A stretch of 64,000 bases of DNA from Streptomyces sp. CMB-StM0423 (lineage in GTDB: Bacteria > Actinomycetota > Actinomycetes > Streptomycetales > Streptomycetaceae), in contig NZ_CP025407.1 in the NCBI RefSeq assembly GCF_002847285.1, positions 5,240,501-5,304,500 of the forward strand, in the 5' to 3' direction. Position numbers and translations under genes: made by a program. How positions within the stretch are numbered: position 1 is the stretch's first letter; each line of letters starts with the position of its first letter. Shown here piece after piece: positions 42,109 to 50,983 of this stretch. The notes under the pieces were generated by a model that worked only from the letters and a program-made list of their open reading frames with translations, had not been told where the DNA came from and did no database searches.

Positions 42109-43131
42109 TCACTCCTCGACCATCAGCCCCTTGCGCAGCCGCACCAGCGTCCGCGACAGCAGCCGGGAGACGTGCATCTGCGAGATGCCCAGCTCCTCGC
42201 CGATCTCCGACTGGGTCATGTTGGCCACGAAGCGCAGCGAGAGGATCTTCCGGTCGCGCGGCGTCAGCTCCGCTATCAGCGGCTTGAGGGACTCGACGTA
42301 CTCGATGCCCTCCAGGCCGTGGTCCTCGTAGCCGATGCGGTCGGCAAGGGTGCTCTCGGAGTCGTCCTCCTCGGGCTGCGCGTCCAGCGAGCTGGCGGTG
42401 TAGGCGTTCGAGGCGGCCATGCCCTCGACGACCTCGTCCCTGCCGATGTCCAGCCGCTCGGCCAACTCGTCGACCGTGGGGGCGCGGTCGAGCTGCTGCG
42501 CCAGCTCGTCGCCCGCCTTCGCCAGGTCGAGGCGCAGCTCCTGCAGCCGCCGCGGGACGCGTACGGACCAGGAGGTGTCGCGGAAGAAGCGCTTGATCTC
42601 GCCGATGATCGTCGGCATTGCGAAGGTGGGGAACTCCACCCCGCGGGCGGGCTCGAAGCGGTCGATCGCCTTGATGAGCCCGATCGTGCCGACCTGGATG
42701 ATGTCCTCCATCGGCTCGCTGCGCGAGCGGAACCGGGAGGCGGCGAACTTCACCAGCGCCAGGTTGAGTTCGATCAGGGTGTTGCGCACGTACGAGTACT
42801 CGTGGGTGCCCTCTTCGAGGGTGCCGAGCCGGTCGAAGAGGGTCTTCGACATGGCCCGTGCGTCCCCGGGGGCGACCTCGTCGAAGGCGATGCCCTCCAG
42901 TTCGTCGATGCTCCCCGTGAACGCGGGCGCCGCGCCGCCGGCGGTGTCCGCGTCGTTCGCGGTGTCCGCGATGCTCGCGGGGTCCTCGGTGGCCTGGTCG
43001 GCGGCGTCCTCGCCGCCGGGCCCGCCACGGGAGACGACGGCGTCGCCGTGGTGCTCAGTGTGGTCGTTGCCGTGCTCGGCGTGGGGTCGTGCCGGCGGCG
43101 TGCTCGCCGCGGCGTCGAGCCGGGTTGACAT
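42109..43131 (-). CDS. sigI: SigB/SigF-family RNA polymerase sigma factor, SigI type
   Basis: 340 aa. The N-terminal 80 residues are acidic and disordered. Region 2 reads VGTIGLIKAIDRFEPARGVE and FPTFAMPTIIGEIKRFFRDT; region 3 VPRRLQELRLDLAKAGDEL; region 4 has SEIGEELGISQMHVSRLLSR as its helix-turn-helix. This is the stress/sporulation group of Streptomyces (nine paralogues in S. coelicolor). ATG at 43131 has GGAGG five bases ahead; the frame extends to 43212 without a ribosome-binding site. A STAS gene and a kinase-like anti-sigma gene lie divergently, in the same layout as I recall for sigI of S. coelicolor. Confidence 0.92.
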   Translation of the reverse strand: MSTRLDAAASTPPARPHAEHGNDHTEHHGDAVVSRGGPGGEDAADQATEDPASIADTANDADTAGGAAPAFTGSIDELEGIAFDEVAPGDARAMSKTLFDRLGTLEEGTHEYSYVRNTLIELNLALVKFAASRFRSRSEPMEDIIQVGTIGLIKAIDRFEPARGVEFPTFAMPTIIGEIKRFFRDTSWSVRVPRRLQELRLDLAKAGDELAQQLDRAPTVDELAERLDIGRDEVVEGMAASNAYTASSLDAQPEEDDSESTLADRIGYEDHGLEGIEYVESLKPLIAELTPRDRKILSLRFVANMTQSEIGEELGISQMHVSRLLSRTLVRLRKGLMVEE

Positions 43132-43377
43132 TTGTCCTCCATCGTTCTCGGCAATGCGGCTGCCGATGCCAGTTCTTGTCCGCTTGTGGTCTGCGGCGCC
43201 TCCCAAGGCCACGTGTGGTGAGTGCTTCTAGCCCTACCCGCTTCTCTCCTCCGGTGCAAGAATCAGGTGTCCATATTTGCCCTATTATGTTGGCTGTTCG
43301 GGTGCCGAACGTGTGACCAAAGGCGTAGGGTCGGGGCTGCATCGCACGACAGCCCGAGGGTCAGGAGACAAGCGCGC

Positions 43378-43746
43378 ATGGACGCCGGAACCGCCGGAAG
43401 CCCGAGCCGCGGCCGACTGCACGTCGATGTGCGGGTCCATGGCGGGAGCGCCGTCCTCACACCTGCGGGTGAACTCGATTACCACACGGCCGAGGTGCTG
43501 CGGGAGCCGCTGGAGCGATGCATCGCCGGCGGCCGCAGCCGGCTCGTACTCGACTGCTCACGCCTGGAGTTCTGCGACTCGACCGGGCTGAACGTGCTCC
43601 TCGGTGCCCGCCTGAAAGCGGAGGCCGACGGGGGAGCAGTGCACCTCGCGGGCCTGCAGCCGGTGGTGGCCAGAGTCTTCGAGATCACGGGTGCGGAGGC
43701 GGTCTTCTCGCTGCACGACACCCTGGAAGCCGCCCTCGTGGAGTGA
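43378..43746 (+). CDS. STAS-domain anti-sigma factor antagonist
   Basis: 122 aa. The STAS fold is clear: VLTPAGELDYHTAEVLREPL, then LVLDCSRLEFCDSTGLNVLL with the phosphorylatable Ser in DSTGL, and LAGLQPVVARVFEITGA. The unphosphorylated form would bind the cognate kinase-type anti-sigma factor and free the sigma factor. ATG at 43378 behind CAGGAG. It faces away from sigI and is 200 bases ahead of the HATPase gene, completing a partner-switching module. Confidence 0.93.
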   Translation: MDAGTAGSPSRGRLHVDVRVHGGSAVLTPAGELDYHTAEVLREPLERCIAGGRSRLVLDCSRLEFCDSTGLNVLLGARLKAEADGGAVHLAGLQPVVARVFEITGAEAVFSLHDTLEAALVE

Positions 43747-43946
43747 CCTCCCTGTCACCGGAAGCCGGGTGGGGCCGGTGCGTCAGGTGATGCGCGTCAC
43801 AGCTTCCCGGGGAAACTCGGGGGTGTTTCCGCGATCTCGTAGGGCAGAAGCCCAGGCGAAACTTCTGGAACGGGCAGGAAGGGCGCGAATGCGCGGACGG
43901 GTGCGCGAGCGGGCGTGCGGTTGCGCGAAGGGGGTGTCGTGAGGCG

Positions 43947-44483
43947 ATGAGCTTCAGGTCGTTGCCGCCGGGCGCACTGCCGCCGGAGGGCGAGGCCGGC
44001 AGCGGCGCCGCCGCGCCCGCGCGCCCCGACGGCGGTGCCGCCGCGGCCGATCCGGCCGGCGAGCCCGCCCCCGCGGGACAGGTGCGCCGGCTGCGGCTCG
44101 TCGGCGCCAGCGGCATGGTGCCCCGCGCCCGCGACTTCGCCCGCCGGGCGCTGGAGGACTGGGGCTGGCTGCCCGCGGTCAACGCGGAGCAGCGCGCGGC
44201 CGCGGAGGACGTCCTGCTCGTCGTCTCGGAGCTGGTCACCAACGCCTGCCTGCACGGCGGCGGCCCGGACGAGCTGCGGCTGCGCACGGCGGGGAAGGTG
44301 CTGCGGCTGGAGGTCAGCGACTCCGGCACCGGTACGCCCGAGCCGCGCAACCCGCACCGGGCCAGCAGGCCGGGCGGGCACGGGATGTTCATCGTGCAGC
44401 GGCTGTGCCTCGACTGGGGCGTCCAGCGGGAGGCGGGAGTGGCGGGCAAGACGGTGTGGGCGGAGCTGTCCGCGCCGCTCTAG
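43947..44483 (+). CDS. HATPase anti-sigma factor kinase (RsbW-like)
   Basis: 178 aa. The first 45 residues are Ala/Pro/Gly-rich and disordered. A GHKL ATPase domain follows with the N-box LLVVSELVTNACLHGG, G1 box LEVSDSGTGTP and G2 box RPGGHGMFIVQRL. It should bind and inhibit SigI and phosphorylate the STAS protein. GTTT (13 bases) GGGCAG at about 43825-43848 resembles a SigB-type promoter (GTTT-N14-16-GGGTA) and would create a feedback loop, but the match is not strong. ATG start behind GTGAGG. Confidence 0.9.
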   Translation: MSFRSLPPGALPPEGEAGSGAAAPARPDGGAAAADPAGEPAPAGQVRRLRLVGASGMVPRARDFARRALEDWGWLPAVNAEQRAAAEDVLLVVSELVTNACLHGGGPDELRLRTAGKVLRLEVSDSGTGTPEPRNPHRASRPGGHGMFIVQRLCLDWGVQREAGVAGKTVWAELSAPL

Positions 44484-44601
44484 CCCGTCGTACGGAGCAC
44501 TGACGGTCTTCGTACGGGCAGCTTGGCCTCTGCCGTACGTGTCCCGCCCGCCGCACGTCGTACGAGCCGATTGTCGTACGCCCCCCGCCCGGCGCGTACG
44601 C

Positions 44602-45558
44602 CTAACCGATCCGCCCCCGCAGCCACCCCTCGATCTCCCCGACGACCCCCGGCTGGGTCAGCAGCCGCATCCCGTGCGCGCTGCCCGGCACCACCTGCAC
44701 CCGTACGTCCCCCGCCGGCATCCCCTGCGCCCGCTCCGCGGCCGCCACCTCCTCCGAGTGGTACGCGGGCACGAAGTCGTGCGCCGAGTGCAGCAGCAGC
44801 ATCGGGGCGTCGTCCCGCCCGGACGCCGTGCTGCGCGGATCCAGCGACCACCACGCCCGCCGGCACCCCGGGTCCGCCGACAGGGACGGGGTGCCGTCCG
44901 GTACGCACCCCGCCAGCCGCTCCGCGCTCGCGCGCAGCCGCCGCTCCGCCGCCGTCGCCCCCGGCGCCCCGCCGTCCAGCCAGGCCCGGTACGGCGACGC
45001 CACCGGCGACAGCGCCACCACCCCGGCGCTGCGCGCGGCCCCCGCCCCGTACGTGGCCGCCGCGACGGCGAGCTGCCCGCCCGCCGACGAGCCCAGCACC
45101 GCCACCCGCGCCGGATCCACGGCGTACCCGGCGGCGTTGTGCCGCACCCACCGCAGCGCCGCCAGCACGTCGTCCCGCTGCGCCGGCCACGGCACCTCGG
45201 GGGTGAGGCGGTAACCGGCGTCGAAGACCGCGTACCCGCGCCGGGCGAAGGCCCGCGCCCAGTGCTCCCAGTCGGTGTCGTACGACCAGTACCCCCCGTG
45301 CAGCACGACGAGCCCGCCCCGGAGCGCCCGCCGCGGCTGCCAGTGGACGGTGACGCGCTGCCGCGGATGCTCCCCGTACGCCTCGACGCTGCGCCTGAGC
45401 GCCCCGTCTGCGCCGGGCCGCTGCTCCGCCATCCGCTCCGCCGTGCGCTCCGCGGGCACCGTCCCGGCCGGCTGCAGCACCACCGCCGTGAGCGCCGCGG
45501 CGGTCCCCAGCACCGCGGCCACGAGCCGCCGCCGCCACCGGACCCGTACCGCAGCCAT
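44602..45558 (-). CDS. Alpha/beta hydrolase fold-3 esterase, exported
   Basis: 318 aa. A basic RVRWRRR start and hydrophobic LVAAVLGTAAALTAVVL form a signal peptide or anchor. The hormone-sensitive-lipase-like layout is visible: oxyanion HGG in VVLHGGYWSYDTDW, nucleophile elbow VLGSSAGGQLA, Asp in LLHSAHDFVPA and His in PGSAHGMRLL. ATG at 45558 follows GGGGAGG; a 55-residue upstream extension is not supported. Substrate unknown. Confidence 0.88.
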   Translation of the reverse strand: MAAVRVRWRRRLVAAVLGTAAALTAVVLQPAGTVPAERTAERMAEQRPGADGALRRSVEAYGEHPRQRVTVHWQPRRALRGGLVVLHGGYWSYDTDWEHWARAFARRGYAVFDAGYRLTPEVPWPAQRDDVLAALRWVRHNAAGYAVDPARVAVLGSSAGGQLAVAAATYGAGAARSAGVVALSPVASPYRAWLDGGAPGATAAERRLRASAERLAGCVPDGTPSLSADPGCRRAWWSLDPRSTASGRDDAPMLLLHSAHDFVPAYHSEEVAAAERAQGMPAGDVRVQVVPGSAHGMRLLTQPGVVGEIEGWLRGRIG

Positions 45559-45761
45559 CGCACCCGCCTCCCCGCGGACCGGCCGGCCCGGTGCCCTCAT
45601 GGTCGCCGACAACGCCACGCGCCGCGATCCGGCGACCGCGATCCGGCGGACGGCGCGAACCGGCGCACGGGCGCCGCCGAGGCGTTCGACCGCGTACCGG
45701 GAGGTGAGCGAACCCGACGCCACCGGCCCACTCTCGGTGACGGGAGGTCTACCATCGCACC

Positions 45762-46436
45762 ATGACCCGAGTACTGCTGGCCGAGGACGACGCGGCCATC
45801 TCGGAACCGCTGGCCCGCGCGCTGCGCCGGGAGGGCTACGAGGTGGAGGTACGGGAAGACGGTCCCACGGCGCTCGGTGCCGGGCTCCGCGGCGGCGTCG
45901 ACCTCCTCGTGCTCGACCTGGGCCTCCCCGGCATGGACGGCCTGGAGGTGTGCCGGCGGCTGCGCGCCGACGGGCACGGCTTCCCCGTGCTGGTGCTCAC
46001 CGCCCGCGCGGACGAGGTGGACACCGTCGTCGGCCTCGACGCGGGCGCCGACGACTACGTCACCAAGCCCTTCCGCCTCGCCGAACTGCTCGCCCGGGTC
46101 CGGGCCCTGCTGCGCCGCGGCTCCACCGAGGCGCAGCCGCCCGCCACCCACGGCGTGCGCATCGACACCGACTCGCACCGCGCCTGGCTCGGCGAGGAGG
46201 AACTGCAGCTCACGGCGAAGGAGTTCGACCTGCTGCGGGTGCTGGTGCGGGACGCGGGCCGGGTGGTCACGCGCGAGCAGTTGATGCGCGAGGTGTGGGA
46301 CACCACCTGGTGGTCGTCGACCAAGACGCTCGACATGCACATCTCCTGGCTGCGCAAGAAGCTCGGCGACGACGCCGCGAACCCCCGCTACATCGCGACC
46401 GTCCGCGGAGTGGGCTTCCGCTTCGAGAAGAGCTAG
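45762..46436 (+). CDS. OmpR/PhoB-type response regulator
   Basis: 224 aa. Receiver domain (1-115) with acidic pair EDD near residue 8, phosphoacceptor Asp in LLVLDLGLPGMDGLEV (about D51) and Lys in DDYVTKPFRLAEL (about K101). The C-terminal winged helix (about 130-222) ends in the usual RYIATVRGVGFRFE. It pairs with the sensor kinase 27 bases downstream. TACCAT (45750-45755) lies six bases before the ATG, suggesting a leaderless transcript, although a GGGAGG is also found 14 bases upstream. Confidence 0.95.
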   Translation: MTRVLLAEDDAAISEPLARALRREGYEVEVREDGPTALGAGLRGGVDLLVLDLGLPGMDGLEVCRRLRADGHGFPVLVLTARADEVDTVVGLDAGADDYVTKPFRLAELLARVRALLRRGSTEAQPPATHGVRIDTDSHRAWLGEEELQLTAKEFDLLRVLVRDAGRVVTREQLMREVWDTTWWSSTKTLDMHISWLRKKLGDDAANPRYIATVRGVGFRFEKS

Positions 46437-46463
46437 GCCGGCCGCCCGCGGCCTCCGGCAGCC

Positions 46464-47705
46464 ATGCGCAGACGGCTCATCAACAGCACCCTCGCGGTCG
46501 TGCTCGTCGTCATCGCCGTCTTCGGCGTCTCGCTCGTCATCGTCGAGACCCGCACCATCGAGGCCGCCGCGCGCGACCGGGTGCAGTCCGAGGCCGTGCG
46601 GCTGTTCAGCGTCGTGGAAGGCAAGATCGCCGACGACGCGCGGGTGACCCGCCAGGCGCTCGCCGCGCAGGTCACGGACGGGCGGTACGCGGAGGTGGAG
46701 CTGCCCGGCGGGCCGCCGGTCAAGATCGGTGAGCGGCCCGAGGGCTCGGTCATCGCGGCCACCGAGACCGGCAGCAGGGGCGAGCGGGTCACGGTCATGG
46801 AGGCCCGCGACCGGGTCAACGACGAGCTGGGCCAGACCCTGCTGATCATCTTCGCCGTGGCGCTGCTCGCCGTCGGCGCCGCCGTGCTGCTCGCCGTCCG
46901 CCAGGCCAACCGCCTCACCGCCCCGCTCACCGACCTCGCCGAGACCGCAGAGCGCCTCGGCTCCGGCGACCAGCGCACCCGCCACCGCCGCTACGGCGTC
47001 CCCGAGCTGGACCGCGTCGCCGACGTGCTGGACGCCAGCGCCGAGCGGATCGCGCGGATGCTCACCGCCGAGCGGCGGCTGGCGGCGGACGCCTCGCACC
47101 AGCTCCGTACGCCGCTGACCGCGCTGTCCATGCGGCTGGAGGAGATCGCGCTCACCGACGACCCGGCGACGGTCAAGGAGGAGGCGGCGGTCGCGCTCAC
47201 CCAGGTGGAGCGGCTGACGGACGTGGTGCAGCGGCTGCTGACCAAGTCCCGGGACCCCAAGGCCGGCTCGGGGATGGGCTTCGACCTGGACGAGGTGGTC
47301 AAGCAGCAGTTGGAGGAGTGGCGGCCCGCGTACCGCGGTGAGGGGCGGGCGATCGTCCGCTCCGGCAAGAAGGACCTGCGCGCGGTGGGCACGCCGGGGG
47401 CGGTGGCGCAGGTGCTCGCGACGCTGATCGAGAACGCGCTGATGCACGGCGCGGGGACGGTCGCGCTGCGCACCCGGGTCACGGGCAACCAGGTGGTCGT
47501 GGAGGTCACCGACGAGGGTCCAGGCGTCCCCGTGGACCTCGGCTCCCGGGTCTTCGAGCGCACGGTCAGCGGGCGTAACTCGACCGGGCTGGGGCTGGCG
47601 GTCGCCCGCGACCTGGCGGAGGCGGACGGAGGGCGGCTGGAGCTGGTGCAGCAGAAGCCGACGACGTTCGCGCTGTTCCTCGCGCGGGAGCACGAGGAAC
47701 ACTGA
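46464..47705 (+). CDS. Two-component sensor histidine kinase
   Basis: 413 aa. Two transmembrane helices (about 5-27 and 121-146) flank a ~90-residue extracellular sensor region without recognised ligand signature. HAMP linker (about 147-200, LTAPLTDLAETAERLGSGD), then HisKA with the H-box ADASHQLRTPLTALS (phospho-His about 214), N-box ATLIENALMHG, G1 EVTDEGPGVP and G2 NSTGLGLAVA. Operon with the response regulator upstream. The stimulus cannot be inferred from the neighbours. Confidence 0.95.
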   Translation: MRRRLINSTLAVVLVVIAVFGVSLVIVETRTIEAAARDRVQSEAVRLFSVVEGKIADDARVTRQALAAQVTDGRYAEVELPGGPPVKIGERPEGSVIAATETGSRGERVTVMEARDRVNDELGQTLLIIFAVALLAVGAAVLLAVRQANRLTAPLTDLAETAERLGSGDQRTRHRRYGVPELDRVADVLDASAERIARMLTAERRLAADASHQLRTPLTALSMRLEEIALTDDPATVKEEAAVALTQVERLTDVVQRLLTKSRDPKAGSGMGFDLDEVVKQQLEEWRPAYRGEGRAIVRSGKKDLRAVGTPGAVAQVLATLIENALMHGAGTVALRTRVTGNQVVVEVTDEGPGVPVDLGSRVFERTVSGRNSTGLGLAVARDLAEADGGRLELVQQKPTTFALFLAREHEEH

Positions 47706-47839
47706 GGGGGCGTACGGGGCCCGCGGCCGGCTCGGGTACGGGGGCACACGGCCGCCCGGGTACGGGGCGCGCGGGCAGGCTTACGGGGGTGGAGGGAGGC
47801 GCGTACGCGATACGTGAGGGCTCGTACGGGGCGTGAACG

Positions 47840-48442
47840 CTACCGCCGCGCTCCGACCGCCTCTTCCTGCGCCTCGGGTTCCCCCGGCTCCTCCTCCGGC
47901 TCCTTGGTCTCGCGCGGCTTCCGCCGGCTGCCCGGGATCCGTGCCTCGGCGGCCGCGGGTATGTCGCCGGCTTCCCCGGCATCCGCGGGCGCGGCGGCGG
48001 CCCGGGCCGCGGGCACCGCACGGAACACCCAGCTCCGGTAGGACCAGAAGCGGAACAGCGACGCCACCCCGATGCCCAGGAACTTGAAGATGTTGCTCTG
48101 CAGCGGGGTGTCCCAGTCGAACCCGTACGTGGCCACGTACAGCAGGCCGTTCTCGATGACGAGCCCGGCGGCGCTGAAGACCAGGAACAGGGTGAACTCG
48201 CGCGGGGGCCGGGTCTTGTCCCGGTCGCGGTAGGTGAAGTACCGGAAGCCTATGTAGTTGAAGATGATGGCGACGGCCGTCGAGATCATGCTGCAGCGGA
48301 CCACGGGGAGCTCCGTGGAGTTCCGCACGAGGTTGAAGACCGCCAGGTTGACCAGGACGCCGATGCCCCCGACCACGGCGAACTCGGCCACCTCGCGGCT
48401 CAGGCGGCGGAGCCGCGTTACCCCCGGTTGCCGTGCACTCAT
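47840..48442 (-). CDS. GtrA family membrane protein
   Basis: 200 aa with four membrane segments (about 22-42, 53-73, 91-111 and 120-140) in the GtrA arrangement: FAVVGGIGVLVNLAVFN, NYIGFRYFTYRDRDKTRP between helices, and FRFWSYRSWVF at the end of the domain. GtrA proteins are implicated in flipping polyprenyl-linked sugars for cell-surface polysaccharides. A 55-residue acidic/basic tail is an extra. The ATG at 48442 is preferred over a TTG one codon upstream. purK begins 134 bases away on the other strand. Confidence 0.9.
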   Translation of the reverse strand: MSARQPGVTRLRRLSREVAEFAVVGGIGVLVNLAVFNLVRNSTELPVVRCSMISTAVAIIFNYIGFRYFTYRDRDKTRPPREFTLFLVFSAAGLVIENGLLYVATYGFDWDTPLQSNIFKFLGIGVASLFRFWSYRSWVFRAVPAARAAAAPADAGEAGDIPAAAEARIPGSRRKPRETKEPEEEPGEPEAQEEAVGARR

Positions 48443-48576
48443 CAAGATCGTCAGACTCCGATGGTCGGTGGTGTTCCCCTGGTCCCGGTCTTCTCCGGCG
48501 GGCCGGAGACCTCATGCTAACCGGGCCCGCCGACGGAGGGGGCGGCTCCGCCCGGCCGGCCGATACGCTGGGACGC

Positions 48577-49728
48577 GTGACATTCCCGGTAGTCGGCATG
48601 ATCGGCGGGGGACAGCTCGCCCGGATGACCCACCAGGCAGGCATCCCCCTCGGCATCAGGTTCAAGCTCCTCAGCGGCACCCGTACGGATTCCGCCGCCC
48701 TGGTGGCGGGTGACACGGTCGTGGGGGATTACCGCGATCTCGACACGCTGCGTGAGTTCGCCCGCGGCTGCGACGTGATCACGTTCGACCACGAACACGT
48801 ACCGACCGAGCATCTGCGGGCCCTCCAGGCCGAGGGCGTCGCGGTCAGGCCCGGCCCGGACGCGCTGGTGTACGCGCAGGACAAGGGCGCGATGCGGGCC
48901 CGGCTGACGGAGCTGGGCATCCCCTGCCCGCGGCACCGGATCGTGGCGGACCCGGCGGACGTGGCGCGGTTCGCGCGCGAGGGCGGCGGCTTCCCGGTCG
49001 TGCTGAAGACGGTCCGCGGGGGGTACGACGGCAAGGGCGTGTGGGTCGTCCGTACGGAAGAGGACGCCGCGCCCCCCTTCCGCGCGGGGGTGCCGGTGCT
49101 GGCCGAGGAGCTGGTGGACTTCCGCCGCGAGCTGGCCGCGAACGTCGTCCGCTCGCCGAGCGGCCAGGCGGTCGCGTACCCGGTGGTGGAGTCGGTCCAG
49201 GTCGACGGCGTCTGCGACACGGTCATCGCCCCGGCGCCCGGGCTGGCGCCCGAGGACGCGGTGCGTACGCAGCAGCTCGCGCTGCGGATCGCGATGGAGC
49301 TGGACGTGGTGGGCCACCTCGCCGTGGAGCTGTTCGAGGCGGACGGGCCGGACGGCGAGCCTCGGATCCTCGTCAACGAGCTGGCCATGCGCCCGCACAA
49401 CTCCGGCCACTGGACCCAGGACGGCGCCGTCACCTCGCAGTTCGCCAACCACGTACGCGCCGTGCTCGACCTGCCGCTGGGCGACCCGCGCCCGCGCGCC
49501 CCGTGGACGGTGATGGCGAACGTCCTCGGCGGCGACTACCCCGACATGTACCCGGCGTACCTGCACTGCATGGCGCGGGACCCGGGGCTGAAGATCCACA
49601 TGTACGGCAAGGACGTGAAGCCCGGCCGCAAGGTCGGCCACGTCAACACCTACGGCGACGACCTGGCCGACGTGCGCGCCCGCGCCCGCCACGCCGCCGA
49701 CTACCTGCGGGGGACGATCACGGAATGA
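48577..49728 (+). CDS. purK: N5-carboxyaminoimidazole ribonucleotide synthase
   Basis: 383 aa ATP-grasp enzyme, converting AIR, ATP and bicarbonate to N5-CAIR in purine synthesis. N-terminal TFPVVGMIGGGQLARM, the ATP-grasp loop FPVVLKTVRGGYDGKG, and RILVNELAMRPHNSGHWTQD with the Mg ligands. The GTG at 48577 stands seven bases after TACGCT (48564-48569), so a leaderless mRNA is likely; an ATG at 48517 would add 20 Gly/Ala-rich residues. purE follows seven bases after the stop. Confidence 0.96.
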   Translation: MTFPVVGMIGGGQLARMTHQAGIPLGIRFKLLSGTRTDSAALVAGDTVVGDYRDLDTLREFARGCDVITFDHEHVPTEHLRALQAEGVAVRPGPDALVYAQDKGAMRARLTELGIPCPRHRIVADPADVARFAREGGGFPVVLKTVRGGYDGKGVWVVRTEEDAAPPFRAGVPVLAEELVDFRRELAANVVRSPSGQAVAYPVVESVQVDGVCDTVIAPAPGLAPEDAVRTQQLALRIAMELDVVGHLAVELFEADGPDGEPRILVNELAMRPHNSGHWTQDGAVTSQFANHVRAVLDLPLGDPRPRAPWTVMANVLGGDYPDMYPAYLHCMARDPGLKIHMYGKDVKPGRKVGHVNTYGDDLADVRARARHAADYLRGTITE

Positions 49729-49735
49729 GCAGCGT

Positions 49736-50251
49736 ATGAGCGCGGAGAACAGCCCGCTGGTCGGCATCGTCATGGGCTCCGACTCCGACTGGCCGGTCAT
49801 GGAGGCGGCGGCGCAGGCCCTCGGCGAGTTCGAGGTCCCGTACGAGGTCGACGTCGTCTCCGCACACCGGATGCCGCACGAGATGATCGCCTACGGCGAG
49901 CAGGCCGCGCCCCGCGGCCTGCGCACCCTCATCGCCGGCGCCGGCGGCGCCGCCCACCTCCCGGGCATGCTCGCCTCCGTCACGCCCCTGCCGGTCATCG
50001 GCGTCCCGGTCCCGCTGAAGTACCTCGACGGCATGGACTCCCTGCTCTCCATCGTCCAGATGCCCGCGGGCGTGCCGGTCGCCACGGTCTCCGTGGCCGG
50101 CGCCCGCAACGCGGGCCTCCTGGCCGCCCGCATCCTGGCCGCCCACGACGAGGACCTCCGCACCCGGATGACGGCGTTCCAGGAGGACCTGAACCACCAG
50201 GCCCGGGAAAAGGGCGCCCGCCTCCGCCGCAAGACCACCCAGGCGGGCTGA
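49736..50251 (+). CDS. purE: N5-CAIR mutase
   Basis: 171 aa, the class I PurE used together with PurK. It contains GIVMGSDSDWPVMEAAA, the active-site SAHRMP (His) and AGAGGAAHLPGMLAS motifs. It rearranges N5-CAIR to 4-carboxy-AIR. The ATG is seven bases after the purK stop, so both come from one transcript. The C-terminal basic tail KGARLRRKTTQAG is slightly long for the family. Confidence 0.97.
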   Translation: MSAENSPLVGIVMGSDSDWPVMEAAAQALGEFEVPYEVDVVSAHRMPHEMIAYGEQAAPRGLRTLIAGAGGAAHLPGMLASVTPLPVIGVPVPLKYLDGMDSLLSIVQMPAGVPVATVSVAGARNAGLLAARILAAHDEDLRTRMTAFQEDLNHQAREKGARLRRKTTQAG

Positions 50252-50466
50252 CCCGCGGCAGCGGCGGGGTGTCCACGGCTTGTTCGTGTCTGGTGGCCAG
50301 ATTCGGGGCACTCCTACAATTATCGGCTCCAGCGCAACACGATCGGTGACATCGGGTGTCCGATCGGTCAATGCCGTGAACCCTCTGTGTGGCTGCGCAG
50401 GGGGACGCTAGGGTCTACGGGTCGATGTCGCTCGAGGGCCGTGGGGACCGTCATCTGGGGGTGACT

Positions 50467-50667
50467 GTGGCGCTTGAGGAACAGTCAGCGTGGTGCAAGA
50501 GCAGCTTCAGCGGGAGCGAATCCGAGTGCGTCGAGCTCGCCATAAGGGACGGTGCTGTGCTGGCACGTGACTCGAAGAACCGGACCGGGGCGGTTCTCGC
50601 CTTCACCCCCACCGCCTGGAGCGACTTTCTCGCGGCCGTCGTGTCTGGGGAGTTAGCCGGTTCATGA
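50467..50667 (+). CDS. DUF397 protein of a WhiJ-type cluster
   Basis: 66 aa. WCKSSFSGSESECVELAIRD and VLARDSKNRTGAVLAFTPTA, ending in WSDFLAAV, is the standard DUF397 sequence. These small proteins are antagonistic partners of WhiJ-like regulators in Streptomyces differentiation. GTG at 50467 has TGGGGG ahead; in-frame GTG 50461 and ATG 50425 also exist. Codon 63 is TTA, making it a likely bldA target. The cognate WhiJ-like gene lies 0.8 kb downstream on the other strand. Confidence 0.85.
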   Translation: MALEEQSAWCKSSFSGSESECVELAIRDGAVLARDSKNRTGAVLAFTPTAWSDFLAAVVSGELAGS

Positions 50668-50698
50668 CCGGCGAGACGACGCCGGGGGAGGTGAGTAC

Positions 50699-50983
50699 GT
50701 GGAGGCCGGAGGCGTGAGAGCGCTGCCTTCCGGGCGGGAGGACCGCCCGCGCGGATCCCGGTGGACCGGGACAGTCGCGTACTGCCTGGCCGTCGGCGCC
50801 GCGGCCACCATCCTGGCGGCGGTCCTGTCGCTGTTAGTCGACAGCGTGGTGGCGAAGCGGGTGGTGTGGCTCGTCGTCCTGGTGGGGGTGGCGGTCGCCG
50901 CCGGGATCTGGCGGGCGCTCACCCCGGTCACGGTGCATCGGCGGGGGTGCGCTCCTCTCCCGTCCGACCGGGCGATCCCGTGA
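50699..50983 (+). CDS. Small two-helix membrane protein with TTA codon
   Basis: 94 aa. Two hydrophobic segments (about 25-47, VAYCLAVGAAATILAAVLSL, and 52-72, KRVVWLVVLVGVAVAAGIW) with a short basic turn. No family recognised. GTG at 50699 follows GGGGGAGG with a 7-base spacer, an excellent ribosome-binding site. Codon 46 is TTA. The last 56 bases overlap, tail to tail, the gene for another two-helix membrane protein on the - strand, which suggests mutual interference or a paired role. Confidence 0.7.
   Translation: MEAGGVRALPSGREDRPRGSRWTGTVAYCLAVGAAATILAAVLSLLVDSVVAKRVVWLVVLVGVAVAAGIWRALTPVTVHRRGCAPLPSDRAIP

Noticed and set aside
44484..44601. Cluster of CGTACG/GTCGTACG palindromes between convergent genes
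   Set aside because: This hexamer is scattered through all intergenic and many coding parts of the window, so it is a genome-wide word rather than a site.
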